Of a stretch of DNA of 26,145 nt, positions 8,415 to 18,274 are shown in pieces. Position 1 is the first letter of the stretch; each line of letters starts with the position of its first letter. Both the position numbers and the translations under genes were made by a program. This DNA is from CAYLZW01 sp964388085 (lineage in GTDB: Bacteria > Myxococcota > UBA727 > CAYLZW01): positions 1-26,145 of the forward strand of contig CAYLZW010000052.1 in the NCBI GenBank assembly GCA_964388085.1. The letters are read 5' to 3'. Under the pieces are notes generated by a model. That model searched no databases and had not been told where the DNA came from. It worked only from the letters and a program-made list of their open reading frames with translations.

Positions 8415-10862
8415 ATGCCTCGTCTCTGCCTCGTCTGCCTGTTCGTCCTCGCCGCGCCGTTTCTCGCGTGCTCGACCGCCGCTCCCGATCTCGACGCGGG
8501 CACGGAGACGCCCGTCAGCGAGGAGGACGCGGGGCCGCCGCCGCTGCCCGGCTGCGAGGACAACAGCGACTGCTCCGGCGGAGAGGCCTGCCGCGAAGGC
8601 CTGTGCCGTACGGTGTGCGCCGAGTCGGACGACTGCTCCGGCTTCTACGGCCAATGCGATCCCGACCTCCAGCACTGCGTCGAGTGCTTCAATGACGCGC
8701 CCTGCGACGCGGACGAGACCTGCGAGGAGGGGCTCTGCAAGTTCCATTGCCGCAGCGACGACCACTGCGCGGCGGACGAGGCGTGCGACGAGGAGAGCGG
8801 CGCGTGCTTCGAGCAGGAGTGCGAGGAGAACAGCGACTGTCAGGGCGGCTACCTGTGCACCGAGTCGCGCTGCGTCAGCATCGATCCCGTCATCTGCGAG
8901 GCGGACACGCTCCGCTGCGACGGCGACGTCGTCGTCGACTGTAACGGCGACGGCACGGACGCGACGCGCAGCGACTGCGCCGCGGACGAGCGCTGCGTAG
9001 AGGACGGCGATCTCGCCGCCTGCCTCGTGCTCGTGTGCGCGCCGAACGAGATCGGTTGCTCCGACGCGGGCGGCGCCTTCCTCTGCGACGCGACCGGCAC
9101 CTCGCGCACCGAGGTGCCCTGCAACGACAACCAGTATTGTCAGGCCGGCGTGTGCCGCAACCGACAGTGCGAGCCCTCCTCGGCGACGTGCTCCGGCGAC
9201 GCCCTCGTGTTGTGCGACGCGCTGGGCTCCGCCACGGAGAGCTTGCTCTGCGACGACACGCCCGCGTGCGAGGACGAGGCGTTTGGCTGCGCCTGTGTCG
9301 ACGACGGCTGCGTGCCGCGCGTGTGTCAGCCGGAGACCAGCGAGTGCGCGGCCAACGGCTATCGGAGCTGCAACGACAACGGCACCGGCTATGCCCCCTT
9401 GGTGGCCTGCGACGAGAGCTGCGCCGGCGGAGCCTGTGTGCCGTCGACGTGCACCGCGGGCGAGGCGCGGTGCTCGGGTGACACGCTGCTCACCTGCAAC
9501 GGGACGGGGAACGGCTGGATCGAGACGAGCTGCGGCGCCACCGGCGAGGCCTGCGTGGAGTCAGGCGACGGCGCCTCCTGTGCGGAGCGCGCCTGTGAGC
9601 CGCTGTCGATGGTCTGCTCCGACGACGGCCGCTCGGTCATCACCTGCAACGGCATCGGCACCGCGAGCACGACCACGGCGTGCGGCGCGGACGACTACTG
9701 CGAGGGCGGCGTCTGCAGCCCGCAGGTGTGCGAGCCCGGCACCCGCTCCTGCGCCGGGCCGGCGTCCACGCAGAGCTGTGATGCCATCGGCTCCGAGCTC
9801 ACGGTGACGGCGTGCGCGGCAGGGAAGGTCTGCGAGGACGGGGCGTGCGTGGCGCCTTCGTGTACGCCGGCGTGTGGCGAGCGCGAGTGCGGGCCGGACC
9901 CCGTCTGCGGCGAGCCCTGCGGCAGCTGCGGCGGCATCTGTAACGAGGACGGCGAGTGCCTGGCGGCATCGGACAGCGGCCTCGAGATCGTGCTCACCTG
10001 GGACGCGGCCGAAGGCGACCTCGACCTGCAGCTGGCGAGAGACGAGGAGGACGGGCTCTGCGACGCCGACACCTGCCGCTACGCCAACTGCAAGGCGAAC
10101 GCGGGCGGCTATCCCGAGTGGGATGGCAACGGCACGCGCAGCGCCGGCGACCCGCTGCTCGATATCGACGACCTGGTCGGCTACGGCCCCGAGGTCATCG
10201 TGCTGGCGGCGCCGCAGAACGGCACCTACTACGCGCGCGTCCACGCCTACACGCTGCCAAGCGCCCTCTCGACCACCGCCACCGTCGTCGTGCGCAGAGA
10301 CGGGCAGAGCATCGGCACCTTCACGCGCCTGCTCACGGGCGAGAAGGATCTGTGGGACGGCATCACCATCAGCTGGGGCGGCAACGGCGCCACGGCCAGT
10401 GACGACGGCGATGTGATCGCGAACGCCGACTGTCAGGGCGGCGGTGGCGGCGACGCCGGCGTGCCCGACGACGGCGGGACGCTCGTCTCGTGTGAGCACA
10501 GCGGTCAATGCGCGGGCGGCGAGTATTGCTCCTGGGCCCTGTTCCTCGGCGGAAGCTGCGCGAGCGGCTGCGCCGACGACGGAGACTGCAGCGGTAGCGA
10601 CGTCTGCAACGGCGCAGGCGTCTGTGTGCCGGCGAGCTCCAATCTCGCGGGGGTCGGTGCGTCCTGCTCGACGGACGCCGACTGCCGGTGGGGCTACTCC
10701 TGCGGCTACTTCTTCCAGACCTGCCAGGAGAACTGCTCGCCGAGCGGCGTGGCCGGCGGCCAACGGAGCTGCAGCGGCGACCCTGACTGTTGCCCGCGCA
10801 CCAACGCGGCGAGCTGCGTCGACGACGCGCTCCTCGGCATCTCCGCCACCTGCCGCGACTGA
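8415..10862 (+). CDS. Large Cys-rich repeat lipoprotein with an embedded beta-sandwich-like domain
   Basis: Predicted 815-residue surface lipoprotein. The start at ATG 8415 gives a lipoprotein signal peptide, MPRLCLVCLFVLAAPFLAC, with Cys19 as acylation site followed by Ser. An in-frame GTG at 8289 would add 42 non-signal residues, so I rejected it. Residues about 35-155 hold about five short modules of the type C-x-DC-x-C-x-GxC (DNSDCSGGEAC, NSDCQGGYLC). Residues about 155-480 hold about seven longer modules built as VC-x-C-x-DG-x-CN-x-GT-x-C-x-C-x-GVC. Residues about 520-665 form a Cys-poor region starting IVLTWDAAEGDLDLQL and later GYGPEV, resembling DUF2135/YfaP-like or PPC-like beta domains. 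The tail returns to Cys modules. Such disulfide-rich repeat lipoproteins are common in myxobacteria; their function is unknown. Cell-surface adhesion or scaffolding is only a guess. Confidence 0.9.
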   Translation: MPRLCLVCLFVLAAPFLACSTAAPDLDAGTETPVSEEDAGPPPLPGCEDNSDCSGGEACREGLCRTVCAESDDCSGFYGQCDPDLQHCVECFNDAPCDADETCEEGLCKFHCRSDDHCAADEACDEESGACFEQECEENSDCQGGYLCTESRCVSIDPVICEADTLRCDGDVVVDCNGDGTDATRSDCAADERCVEDGDLAACLVLVCAPNEIGCSDAGGAFLCDATGTSRTEVPCNDNQYCQAGVCRNRQCEPSSATCSGDALVLCDALGSATESLLCDDTPACEDEAFGCACVDDGCVPRVCQPETSECAANGYRSCNDNGTGYAPLVACDESCAGGACVPSTCTAGEARCSGDTLLTCNGTGNGWIETSCGATGEACVESGDGASCAERACEPLSMVCSDDGRSVITCNGIGTASTTTACGADDYCEGGVCSPQVCEPGTRSCAGPASTQSCDAIGSELTVTACAAGKVCEDGACVAPSCTPACGERECGPDPVCGEPCGSCGGICNEDGECLAASDSGLEIVLTWDAAEGDLDLQLARDEEDGLCDADTCRYANCKANAGGYPEWDGNGTRSAGDPLLDIDDLVGYGPEVIVLAAPQNGTYYARVHAYTLPSALSTTATVVVRRDGQSIGTFTRLLTGEKDLWDGITISWGGNGATASDDGDVIANADCQGGGGGDAGVPDDGGTLVSCEHSGQCAGGEYCSWALFLGGSCASGCADDGDCSGSDVCNGAGVCVPASSNLAGVGASCSTDADCRWGYSCGYFFQTCQENCSPSGVAGGQRSCSGDPDCCPRTNAASCVDDALLGISATCRD

Positions 10863-10871
10863 CGTGCTCGG

Positions 10872-12056
10872 CTACTCGGGCGCGCGCGTCGTCGAGCGGA
10901 TGCGCAGCGCCGGGCGGTCGACGATCTCGGTGAGGAAGTCGCCGGCCTCATAGGCCTGAATGGTGACGTCGATGCCGCCCTCGTCGCTGACGGTGAAGCG
11001 GTGTCGATCGCGCACGTGAAAGGCGTACTGGTCGAGGTAGCTGAACAAGAGGCCGCCGTCGCCGCTGTACCGGAGGCCGACGTCCAAGGAGTGCGCCCCC
11101 GCCGCGAGCTCACCGTCGAAGAGCGCGAGCGTCTTCGCGCCCGGCGTGAGGGCGGCGACGTCGACCGGCGCGCCGTCGATGGCGAGCGTGACCGCCTCGA
11201 GGCGGAACACGGCGCTCATGTCGTTCTGCAGCGTCATCCGCACGCGGCCCTCGGCGACGGCGGCTAGCGGTGGCGGCGCTGTCGTCACCGCCGTCGTCGT
11301 CGCCCTCGGGCTCGCGGGGCCCGCGTCGGGCGCTCCCGCGTCGGGGCCGAGGATCGCGACGACGGGCGCTTCGGGCGGCACGGCTGGCTCGTCTTTGACG
11401 GGGTCGGCGAGCGCGAGGGTCGGTCCCGCGTCGAGGGCCTGCACCGTCGTCGCGGGCGGCGCCGTCGGCCGGCGAGGGCGCCGCTTGCGGGGTTTGGCGA
11501 GCCGGTTGAGCGGCACCACCCCGTCCTTGCGCAGGGGCTCTACGGCCACGCGGATGCCGACGACGCCACCCCGGTCTGGGCGCCGTAGCGCGACCCGCAC
11601 GGTGACGTCGCGCGCGCGCGCGCGGCCCACGGGATAGCGGATGGGGTACGAGGCGATGTGCGCCACCTCGCTCTTCGGCTCGACGACGCGGCTGTCCACG
11701 AGGCGCGGCCGGTTCGGGAAGATGTGCTGCTTGCCGCCGACGCTGACGAGCAGAGGCGTCGCGCCCTCGGCCGGTTCGTCGGCGGTGCCGAGCCGCACGA
11801 CGTAGACGACGATCTGTTGCGGCGTGCGGCCGGGCCTCTTGTGCACGGCGGCCACGAGCGGCGCGCGCGGCGTGACGATGCGGTAGCGCTCGCCGCCGAT
11901 GACGACGGGCGCGTGCTCGGTACGAATGAGCACGCGCGCCGCCCCCGTCAGCTGGCGCTCCAGGCGATTGCCTTCGGCGGGCACCACGAGGAGGGCGCCG
12001 GCCATCACGACGCAGATCGGCAGCGCACGCAGTGCCTGTGCTCTGTTCGGCTTCAT
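10872..12056 (-). CDS. Exported protein of unknown function with C-terminal beta domain
   Basis: 394 residues. The start at 12056 gives MKPNRAQALRALPICVV, a basic N-region and hydrophobic stretch typical of a Sec signal peptide ending near AEGN. A longer reading frame upstream to 12305 has no signal-like features and overlaps the divergent gene. Residues about 30-190 look beta-rich, followed by a basic patch (KPRKRRPRR) and an Ala/Pro/Thr-rich linker (about 200-275). A C-terminal domain of about 115 residues follows, with MTLQNDMSAVFRLEAVTLAI, LFDGELAAGAHSLDVGLRY and YLDQYAFHVRDRH. I believe this C-terminal pattern recurs in myxobacterial exported proteins, but I cannot assign a role. No Cys lipobox, no membrane segment beyond the signal. 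It converges on the Cys-rich lipoprotein gene with only 9 bases between the stops and is divergent from the acyl-CoA dehydrogenase. Confidence 0.8.
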   Translation of the reverse strand: MKPNRAQALRALPICVVMAGALLVVPAEGNRLERQLTGAARVLIRTEHAPVVIGGERYRIVTPRAPLVAAVHKRPGRTPQQIVVYVVRLGTADEPAEGATPLLVSVGGKQHIFPNRPRLVDSRVVEPKSEVAHIASYPIRYPVGRARARDVTVRVALRRPDRGGVVGIRVAVEPLRKDGVVPLNRLAKPRKRRPRRPTAPPATTVQALDAGPTLALADPVKDEPAVPPEAPVVAILGPDAGAPDAGPASPRATTTAVTTAPPPLAAVAEGRVRMTLQNDMSAVFRLEAVTLAIDGAPVDVAALTPGAKTLALFDGELAAGAHSLDVGLRYSGDGGLLFSYLDQYAFHVRDRHRFTVSDEGGIDVTIQAYEAGDFLTEIVDRPALRIRSTTRAPE

Positions 12057-12291
12057 CGCGCGCGTACGGTACCACGCCGGGCCGCTACCCCCCGATCGCT
12101 TGCGTTGGTCCCATGATCGCGAAGCGGCCTGCTGTTCGAAAGCACAGGCGTTCGCTGGCAAGGCGCAGCGGAGGCGCGACCTTTTGGTCGATACAAGCAC
12201 GCAACGCAGCCAGCGGGCGAAAGACCGAGCGAGGGGGGAGCAACGCGAGTGGTCGGGGGGGTAAGCTCCGCCGCGACCAGGAGGAGCCCTG
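12057..12291. other. Divergent intergenic region with nested palindromes
   Basis: 235 bases between two divergent genes, so it should hold both promoters. It contains the perfect 14-bp palindrome CGACCTTTTGGTCG (12177-12190), flanked by arms 12149-12159 and 12209-12219 that match as an inverted repeat at 9 of 11 positions. The whole 71-base block could extrude as a cruciform or be a dispersed repeat copy. I see no convincing -35/-10 pair. Confidence 0.45.
12279..12284 (+). promoter_or_regulatory. Strong ribosome binding site
   Basis: AGGAGG seven bases before ATG 12292. It fixes the start of the acyl-CoA dehydrogenase and is one of the best Shine-Dalgarno matches in the window. Confidence 0.85.
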
Positions 12292-13446
12292 ATGCACGAG
12301 TCCATGCTCGACGATGAGCTGCGCGCCTTTCAGCAGACCTTCAGGAAGTGGGTCGAGCGGGAGGTGAAGCCCTTCCACGCGGACTGGGAGCGAGAGGGCT
12401 GCGTGCCGCGCGAGCTGTGGAAGAAGGCGGGCGAGCAGGGCTACCTCTGCATCCCGCAGCAGGAACAGTACGGCGGCCTCGGCCTCGACTTCCGCTACGC
12501 CACCGTCGTCACCGAGGAGCTCTCGCGCGTGGGCGCGTCGGGCGTCGCCTTCTCGCTGCACTCGGACATCGTGGCGCCCTACGTCGAGAACTTCGGCAGC
12601 GAGGAGCAGAAGCAGCGCTGGCTGCCGAAGATGGCGTCCGGCGAGATGATCGGCGCCATCGCCATGAGCGAGCCCGGCACCGGCTCCGACCTGCAGGGCA
12701 TAAAGACGCGGGCGGTGCTCGACGGCGACGAGTGGGTGCTGAACGGATCGAAGACGTTCATCTCGAACGGCCTCTTGTGTGACCTGTGCATCGTCGTCTG
12801 CCGCACGGAGGACGGCGACGGTGCTTCCACGAGCAAGGGGGCGCAGGCGCAGAGCCTCATCGTCGTCGAGAAGGACGCGCCCGGCTTCGGCCGCGGCCGG
12901 CGGCTCGGCAAGATCGGAATGCACGCGCAGGACACCGCCGAGCTGCACTTCGAGGACTGCCGCGTGCCGAAGGAGAACCTCATCGGCGAGCGCGGCGCCG
13001 GCTTCCTCTATCTGATGCAGCAGCTCGCGCAGGAGCGCCTCATCATCGCCGTCGGCTGCGTCGCCGGTGCGCGCGCGGCGCTCGACATGACGCTCGAGTA
13101 CACCAAGGATCGCAAGGCCTTCGGCAAGCCCATCGCCCACTTCCAGAACACGCGCTTCAAGCTCGCCGAGATGGCGACGGAGATCTCCATCGGCGAGGCC
13201 TTCGTGGACCAGTGCCTTCGGCGCCTCGTGGCGGGCGAGAACATCCCCGTCGAGGCCTCCATGGCGAAGTACTGGACCAGCGAGATGCTCGATCGCGTCG
13301 TCGACCAGGGTGTGCAGCTCTTCGGCGGCTACGGCTACATGACCGAGTACCCGATCTCGAAGGCCTACGTGGACGCGCGCGTCCAGCGCATCTACGGCGG
13401 GACGACCGAGATCATGAAGGAGATCATCTCTCGCTCGCTCGTGTGA
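12292..13446 (+). CDS. Acyl-CoA dehydrogenase (long-chain / isovaleryl-type active site)
   Basis: FAD flavoenzyme that introduces the trans-2 double bond into acyl-CoA and passes electrons to ETF. It is 384 residues, full length for the family. AMSEPGTGSDLQG (about 124-136) is the flavin/substrate signature; QERLIIA, YTKDRKAFGK and the C-terminal LFGGYGYMTEYPISK and RIYGGTTEIMKEII follow in the expected order. The usual catalytic Glu of medium-chain enzymes (in IYEGT) is Gly369 here. Instead Glu248 in QERL sits where long-chain (LCAD) and isovaleryl-CoA dehydrogenases place their base. This argues for a long or branched substrate. Likely substrates are long-chain acyl-CoA or isovaleryl-CoA; the sequence alone does not decide. 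It is preceded by a strong RBS and followed after 125 bases by the lipoprotein gene. Confidence 0.95.
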   Translation: MHESMLDDELRAFQQTFRKWVEREVKPFHADWEREGCVPRELWKKAGEQGYLCIPQQEQYGGLGLDFRYATVVTEELSRVGASGVAFSLHSDIVAPYVENFGSEEQKQRWLPKMASGEMIGAIAMSEPGTGSDLQGIKTRAVLDGDEWVLNGSKTFISNGLLCDLCIVVCRTEDGDGASTSKGAQAQSLIVVEKDAPGFGRGRRLGKIGMHAQDTAELHFEDCRVPKENLIGERGAGFLYLMQQLAQERLIIAVGCVAGARAALDMTLEYTKDRKAFGKPIAHFQNTRFKLAEMATEISIGEAFVDQCLRRLVAGENIPVEASMAKYWTSEMLDRVVDQGVQLFGGYGYMTEYPISKAYVDARVQRIYGGTTEIMKEIISRSLV

Positions 13447-13571
13447 CCCCGCCACCGTGTGACCGGCGCCTCAGGACTCGGGCGAGCCCCAAAGCCGCCG
13501 CATCGGCGAAGGGGCGCGTGGATCGCGAGCGGGCTGACCGCCAGCGCTGCGCCCGACTATGCTCCCCAGCG

Positions 13572-14384
13572 ATGGCACCCCCTCGCGCAGCGCGGCGCTC
13601 GACGACGGCACGACGACCCGCCAGAGCCTCTCGTGTGCTCTCGTTCGGGTGCGCTCTCGCCGCCTCGGCGCTGCTCGGCTGTGACACCACCGCCTTGCGC
13701 TTGCTCGTCGTCGGGGACCTGTCCGTGCCGGACGACACGAACGAGCTGGTGGTCACCGTGAGCGCCGGCGAGGAGGAGGCCTCGTCGCGCTATCCGCTCG
13801 AGCAGTCCTCATCGTCGCTGCGCGAGTCGCTCACGCTGCTGCCCGGGGAGCGCATGCGCAGCGACGTTCACGTCGCGGTCGACGCCCTGAAGGGCGCGGT
13901 CGTGGTGGCGTCCGGCAGCATGGACGGCGCCTTTCGCGAAGGCGCGCTCGAGGAGCTCATCGTCACGCTCTCTCCGCCGCAGCCACCGCTGGACGGCGGA
14001 CCGCCAAACGACGACGCCGGCACACCGCCCGAGGACGCGGGTCCACGCGACTGCCTGGACCCCGATGGCGACGGCTACGGCGACGGACCGGACTGCACGG
14101 GCCTCGACTGCGACGAGAGCGACGACCAGGTGCATCCGGGAGCGCCGGAGCTGTGCAACGACATCGACGACGACTGCGACTTCGGTGTCGACGAGGGCTG
14201 TGACTGTCAGCTCGCCGACAACCACATCTGCGGCACCATCGTCGGGGAGTGCCGCTACGGCTACCAGGTGTGCACGAGCGGCTCGTGGAGCGACTGCACG
14301 AACGCCACCCTGCCGGTGCAGGAGATCTGCGACAACAACGACGACGACGACTGCGACGGCGACACGGACGAGGGCTGCGAGTGA
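13572..14384 (+). CDS. MopE-like Asp/Cys-rich lipoprotein
   Basis: 270 residues. A long basic N-region (RAARRSTTARRPARASR) is followed by a hydrophobic stretch and the lipobox ALLGC, so Cys37 is the likely lipidated residue. Residues about 38-140 form a non-repetitive domain of unknown type (LRLLVVGDLSVPDDTNELVV). A Pro/Asp linker leads to a putative metal-binding MopE motif at about 160-212: DPDGDGYGD, DCDESDDQVHPGAPELCN and DIDDDCDFGVDEGC. A second, shorter copy closes the protein (EICDNNDDDDCDGDTDEGC). The family is named for copper-binding MopE of Methylococcus; Asp-rich loops in such proteins may also bind Ca. The start ATG 13572 has no clear Shine-Dalgarno. The stop overlaps the GTG of the sigma54 activator (GTGA), so the two are likely co-translated. 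Confidence 0.88.
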   Translation: MAPPRAARRSTTARRPARASRVLSFGCALAASALLGCDTTALRLLVVGDLSVPDDTNELVVTVSAGEEEASSRYPLEQSSSSLRESLTLLPGERMRSDVHVAVDALKGAVVVASGSMDGAFREGALEELIVTLSPPQPPLDGGPPNDDAGTPPEDAGPRDCLDPDGDGYGDGPDCTGLDCDESDDQVHPGAPELCNDIDDDCDFGVDEGCDCQLADNHICGTIVGECRYGYQVCTSGSWSDCTNATLPVQEICDNNDDDDCDGDTDEGCE

Positions 14385-15817
14385 CGCACGCGTGGGACCC
14401 TCTGCTCGAGGAGGTGTCGGGCGGCACCTTCGTCACCGACGTCGAGTCCGGTCGCCCCTGCGTGCGCCGCGTGACCCTGCGCGTCGTGCAGGGACCCGAC
14501 CGCGGCCGCTCGTTCGAGCTCGACGTCGGCACGCGGCTCGTCGGCACGCACCAAGACGCCGATCTGCGCCTCTCCGATCCGCAGGTCTCGCGCCGCCACC
14601 TCGAGGTGGCGGTGGTCGACGATGGCGTGCGCGTCGTCGATCTCGGCTCCAAGAACGGCGTGTTCCACGGCCGCACCCGCATCGCGCACGCCGTGTTGCC
14701 GCCGGGCGAGCGCGTCGTGCTCGGCGGCACGACGCTGCTGCTCGAGGCCGCGCTCGAGCCCGTCGAGATCGGGGAGGGGCCGGAGCGCTTCGGCGAGCTG
14801 ACCGCGCGAAGCCCGGGCATGCGGCGGGTGTTCGCGCTGCTCTCTCGCGCGTCCCGGAGCTTCGCCACCGTGCTGTTCGAGGGGGAGACCGGCGTCGGCA
14901 AGGACGTGCTCGCGCGCACGCTGCACCAGGCGAGCACGCGTCAGCAGAAGCCCTTCCTCGTGTTCGACTGCGCGGCGGTGTCGCCGAACGTCATCGCCAG
15001 CGAGCTGTTCGGGCACAAGAAGGGCGCGTTCACCGGCGCGCACGACGACCGCGCGGGCGTGTTCGAGGCGGCGCGCGGCGGCACCGTGTTCCTCGACGAG
15101 ATCGGCGAGCTGCCGCTCGACCTGCAGCCGAGCCTCTTGCGCGTGCTCGAGAGCCGGCAGGTGCGGCGCGTCGGCGAGAACCAGCCGCGCGACATCGACG
15201 TGCGCATCGTCGCGGCGACGAACCGTGGGCTGCCCGCCGAGGTGGAGGCCGGGCGCTTTCGGCAGGACCTCTACTACCGGCTCGCCATCATCCGCGTCCC
15301 GGTGCCGCCGCTGCGAGAGCGCGCGCTCGACATCGAGCCGCTCGTCGAGCACTTCCTGAAGGGGCACGGCCTGCGCCTGAGCGCGCTGTCGCGCTCCGAT
15401 CTGGCGCGGCTGCTCGCGCACCCGTGGCCAGGCAACGTGCGCGAGCTGCGCAATGTCATCGAGCAGAGCGTCGCGCTCAGCGAAGGAGGTGCGCTCGAGC
15501 TGTTCGGGCTCGGTGACGACGACCGCGCCCCACCCCGTCGGTCTCCGCCTCTGGCAGAGCAGACGTCGCTGCGCAGCGCGGTGCCGGACGAGCCCGCGCG
15601 GCGTTTCTCCGGCGCAGCGCAAGACGACTCGCTGTGGAGCATGCCGTTCAAGGACGCGCGCGCGTCGGCGTTGGCGTTGTTCGAGCGCATGTACGTGGAG
15701 CGCCTGCTCGAGAAGACGGAGGGGAACGTGTCGCGCGCGGCCTCCACGGCGGAGATCGATCGCAACTATCTCTACCGGCTGATGCGTCGTCATGGCGTCG
15801 AGAGGACGAAGGAGTGA
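14381..15817 (+). CDS. FHA-domain sigma54-dependent transcriptional activator
   Basis: 478-residue enhancer-binding protein. An N-terminal FHA domain (about 32-105) replaces the usual receiver. It keeps VSRRH (Ser70, Arg71, His73) and GSKNG (Asn92) but has VGTH at 54-57 where canonical FHA domains have GR. The AAA+ core has Walker A GETGVGKD (168-175), the sigma54-contacting GAFTGA loop (215-220), Walker B FLDEIGEL (Asp239, Glu240) and the PWPGNVRELRN helix. A Fis-type helix-turn-helix closes the protein (EGNVSRAASTAEIDRNYLYR). The intact GAFTGA says it should activate sigma54 promoters. The start GTG 14381 overlaps the lipoprotein stop (GTGA), and its stop overlaps the next GTG in the same way. 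The kinase gene 640 bases downstream is an obvious candidate for the phosphothreonine input. This protein class is heavily expanded in myxobacteria. Confidence 0.95.
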   Translation: MTHAWDPLLEEVSGGTFVTDVESGRPCVRRVTLRVVQGPDRGRSFELDVGTRLVGTHQDADLRLSDPQVSRRHLEVAVVDDGVRVVDLGSKNGVFHGRTRIAHAVLPPGERVVLGGTTLLLEAALEPVEIGEGPERFGELTARSPGMRRVFALLSRASRSFATVLFEGETGVGKDVLARTLHQASTRQQKPFLVFDCAAVSPNVIASELFGHKKGAFTGAHDDRAGVFEAARGGTVFLDEIGELPLDLQPSLLRVLESRQVRRVGENQPRDIDVRIVAATNRGLPAEVEAGRFRQDLYYRLAIIRVPVPPLRERALDIEPLVEHFLKGHGLRLSALSRSDLARLLAHPWPGNVRELRNVIEQSVALSEGGALELFGLGDDDRAPPRRSPPLAEQTSLRSAVPDEPARRFSGAAQDDSLWSMPFKDARASALALFERMYVERLLEKTEGNVSRAASTAEIDRNYLYRLMRRHGVERTKE

Positions 15818-16437
15818 AGCTCGCCCTCTGCTCCTTGCTCTGCTGTTTCGTCGCCTCGGCGGCGTCGCTCGCGGAGGGCGACGCGGCGCTCGACAGCGCA
15901 AGACAGTCCTACGAGGAGCTGCGCTACGACGAGGCCGCCGCGCTCCTCGAGTCTGCGCTCGAGCACGGCGCGCTCACGGAGCCCGAGCACGAGCAGGCCC
16001 TGCTGCTGAAGGGCGTCGTCGAGGTCGTGCGCGGGGACGACGAGGAGGCGCGCGCGTGCTTTCGCGAGCTGCTCGAGGCCAAGCCCGACGCGGCGCTGCC
16101 ATCGGGGTTGTCACCGAAGATCACGATCGTGTTCGACGAGGTGCGCGCGGCCTTGCAGGCCGAGCAAGCGGCGCTGGCGGAACCGCGCCCGCCGGAGCCC
16201 GTCACCGAGCCTGCCCCGGAGGTAGCCGCGCCTACGGCGGCGGCCGTTCCCGCTGCTGCCGCAGCGACCTCCCCGACGGCACAGGACGACGACGAGGGGA
16301 TCTCCGCCGTCGCGGTCGGCGTGGCGGCGGTCGCGGCGGTCGCGGCGGCGGTCGTCGTGGCCGGGGCCGGGGCGCTGTTCTTCTTCGCCCGCGGGCAGCC
16401 GCCAGAGTCCACGCTCGGCACATTGCAGCTCCCGTAG
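15814..16437 (+). CDS. Exported TPR-like protein with C-terminal membrane segment
   Basis: 207 residues. The start GTG 15814 overlaps the sigma54-activator stop (GTGA) and yields a signal-like N-terminus (VKLALCSLLCCFVASAAS). Residues about 25-100 are helical and TPR-like (ARQSYEELRYDEAAALLESA, LLKGVVEVVRGDDEEARACF). A Pro/Ala/Glu linker (about 125-160) precedes a long Ala/Val transmembrane helix (about 163-193) ending FFFARG. Myxobacterial proteins of this shape, often next to kinase genes, are common and of unknown function; a protein-protein adaptor at the membrane is plausible. It has no catalytic motif. The kinase gene starts 16 bases after its stop. Confidence 0.85.
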   Translation: MKLALCSLLCCFVASAASLAEGDAALDSARQSYEELRYDEAAALLESALEHGALTEPEHEQALLLKGVVEVVRGDDEEARACFRELLEAKPDAALPSGLSPKITIVFDEVRAALQAEQAALAEPRPPEPVTEPAPEVAAPTAAAVPAAAAATSPTAQDDDEGISAVAVGVAAVAAVAAAVVVAGAGALFFFARGQPPESTLGTLQLP

Positions 16438-16453
16438 CGGTAGCTTCGCCGCT

Positions 16454-18124
<1,671 letters not shown>

Positions 18125-18156
18125 GGCTCGTCGCTGCGAGCGAACAAAAGGAATTT

Positions 18157-18241
18157 TCGCGCCAAGCCGCTAAGCCGCCAAGGAATCACAGGTTTTGTGG
18201 TCCCCTTGGCGGCTTTGGCGGCTTTGGCGGCTTGGCGCGAG
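18157..18241. repeat. GCCGCCAA palindromic repeat element, copy A
   Basis: Left arm 18157-18184 carries GCGCCAA, GCCGCTAA and GCCGCCAA units. Right arm 18204-18241 carries four complementary TTGGCGGC-type units, one more than the left. The central loop TCACAGGTTTTGTGG forms its own small stem. It lies in the 287-base gap after the kinase gene. It shares the right end GGCGCGAGACCTGTGTT with copy C. Confidence 0.88.
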
Positions 18242-18274
18242 ACCTGTGTTCTGCGCCGGACTGTAGACACGAGG

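Noticed and set aside
12085..13455. Minus-strand open frame of 456 codons
   Set aside because: Antisense to the acyl-CoA dehydrogenase, no recognisable domain, and low-complexity Leu/Ala/His composition.
14261..15901. Minus-strand open frame of 546 codons
   Set aside because: Antisense to the sigma54 activator, whose motifs are intact on the plus strand.
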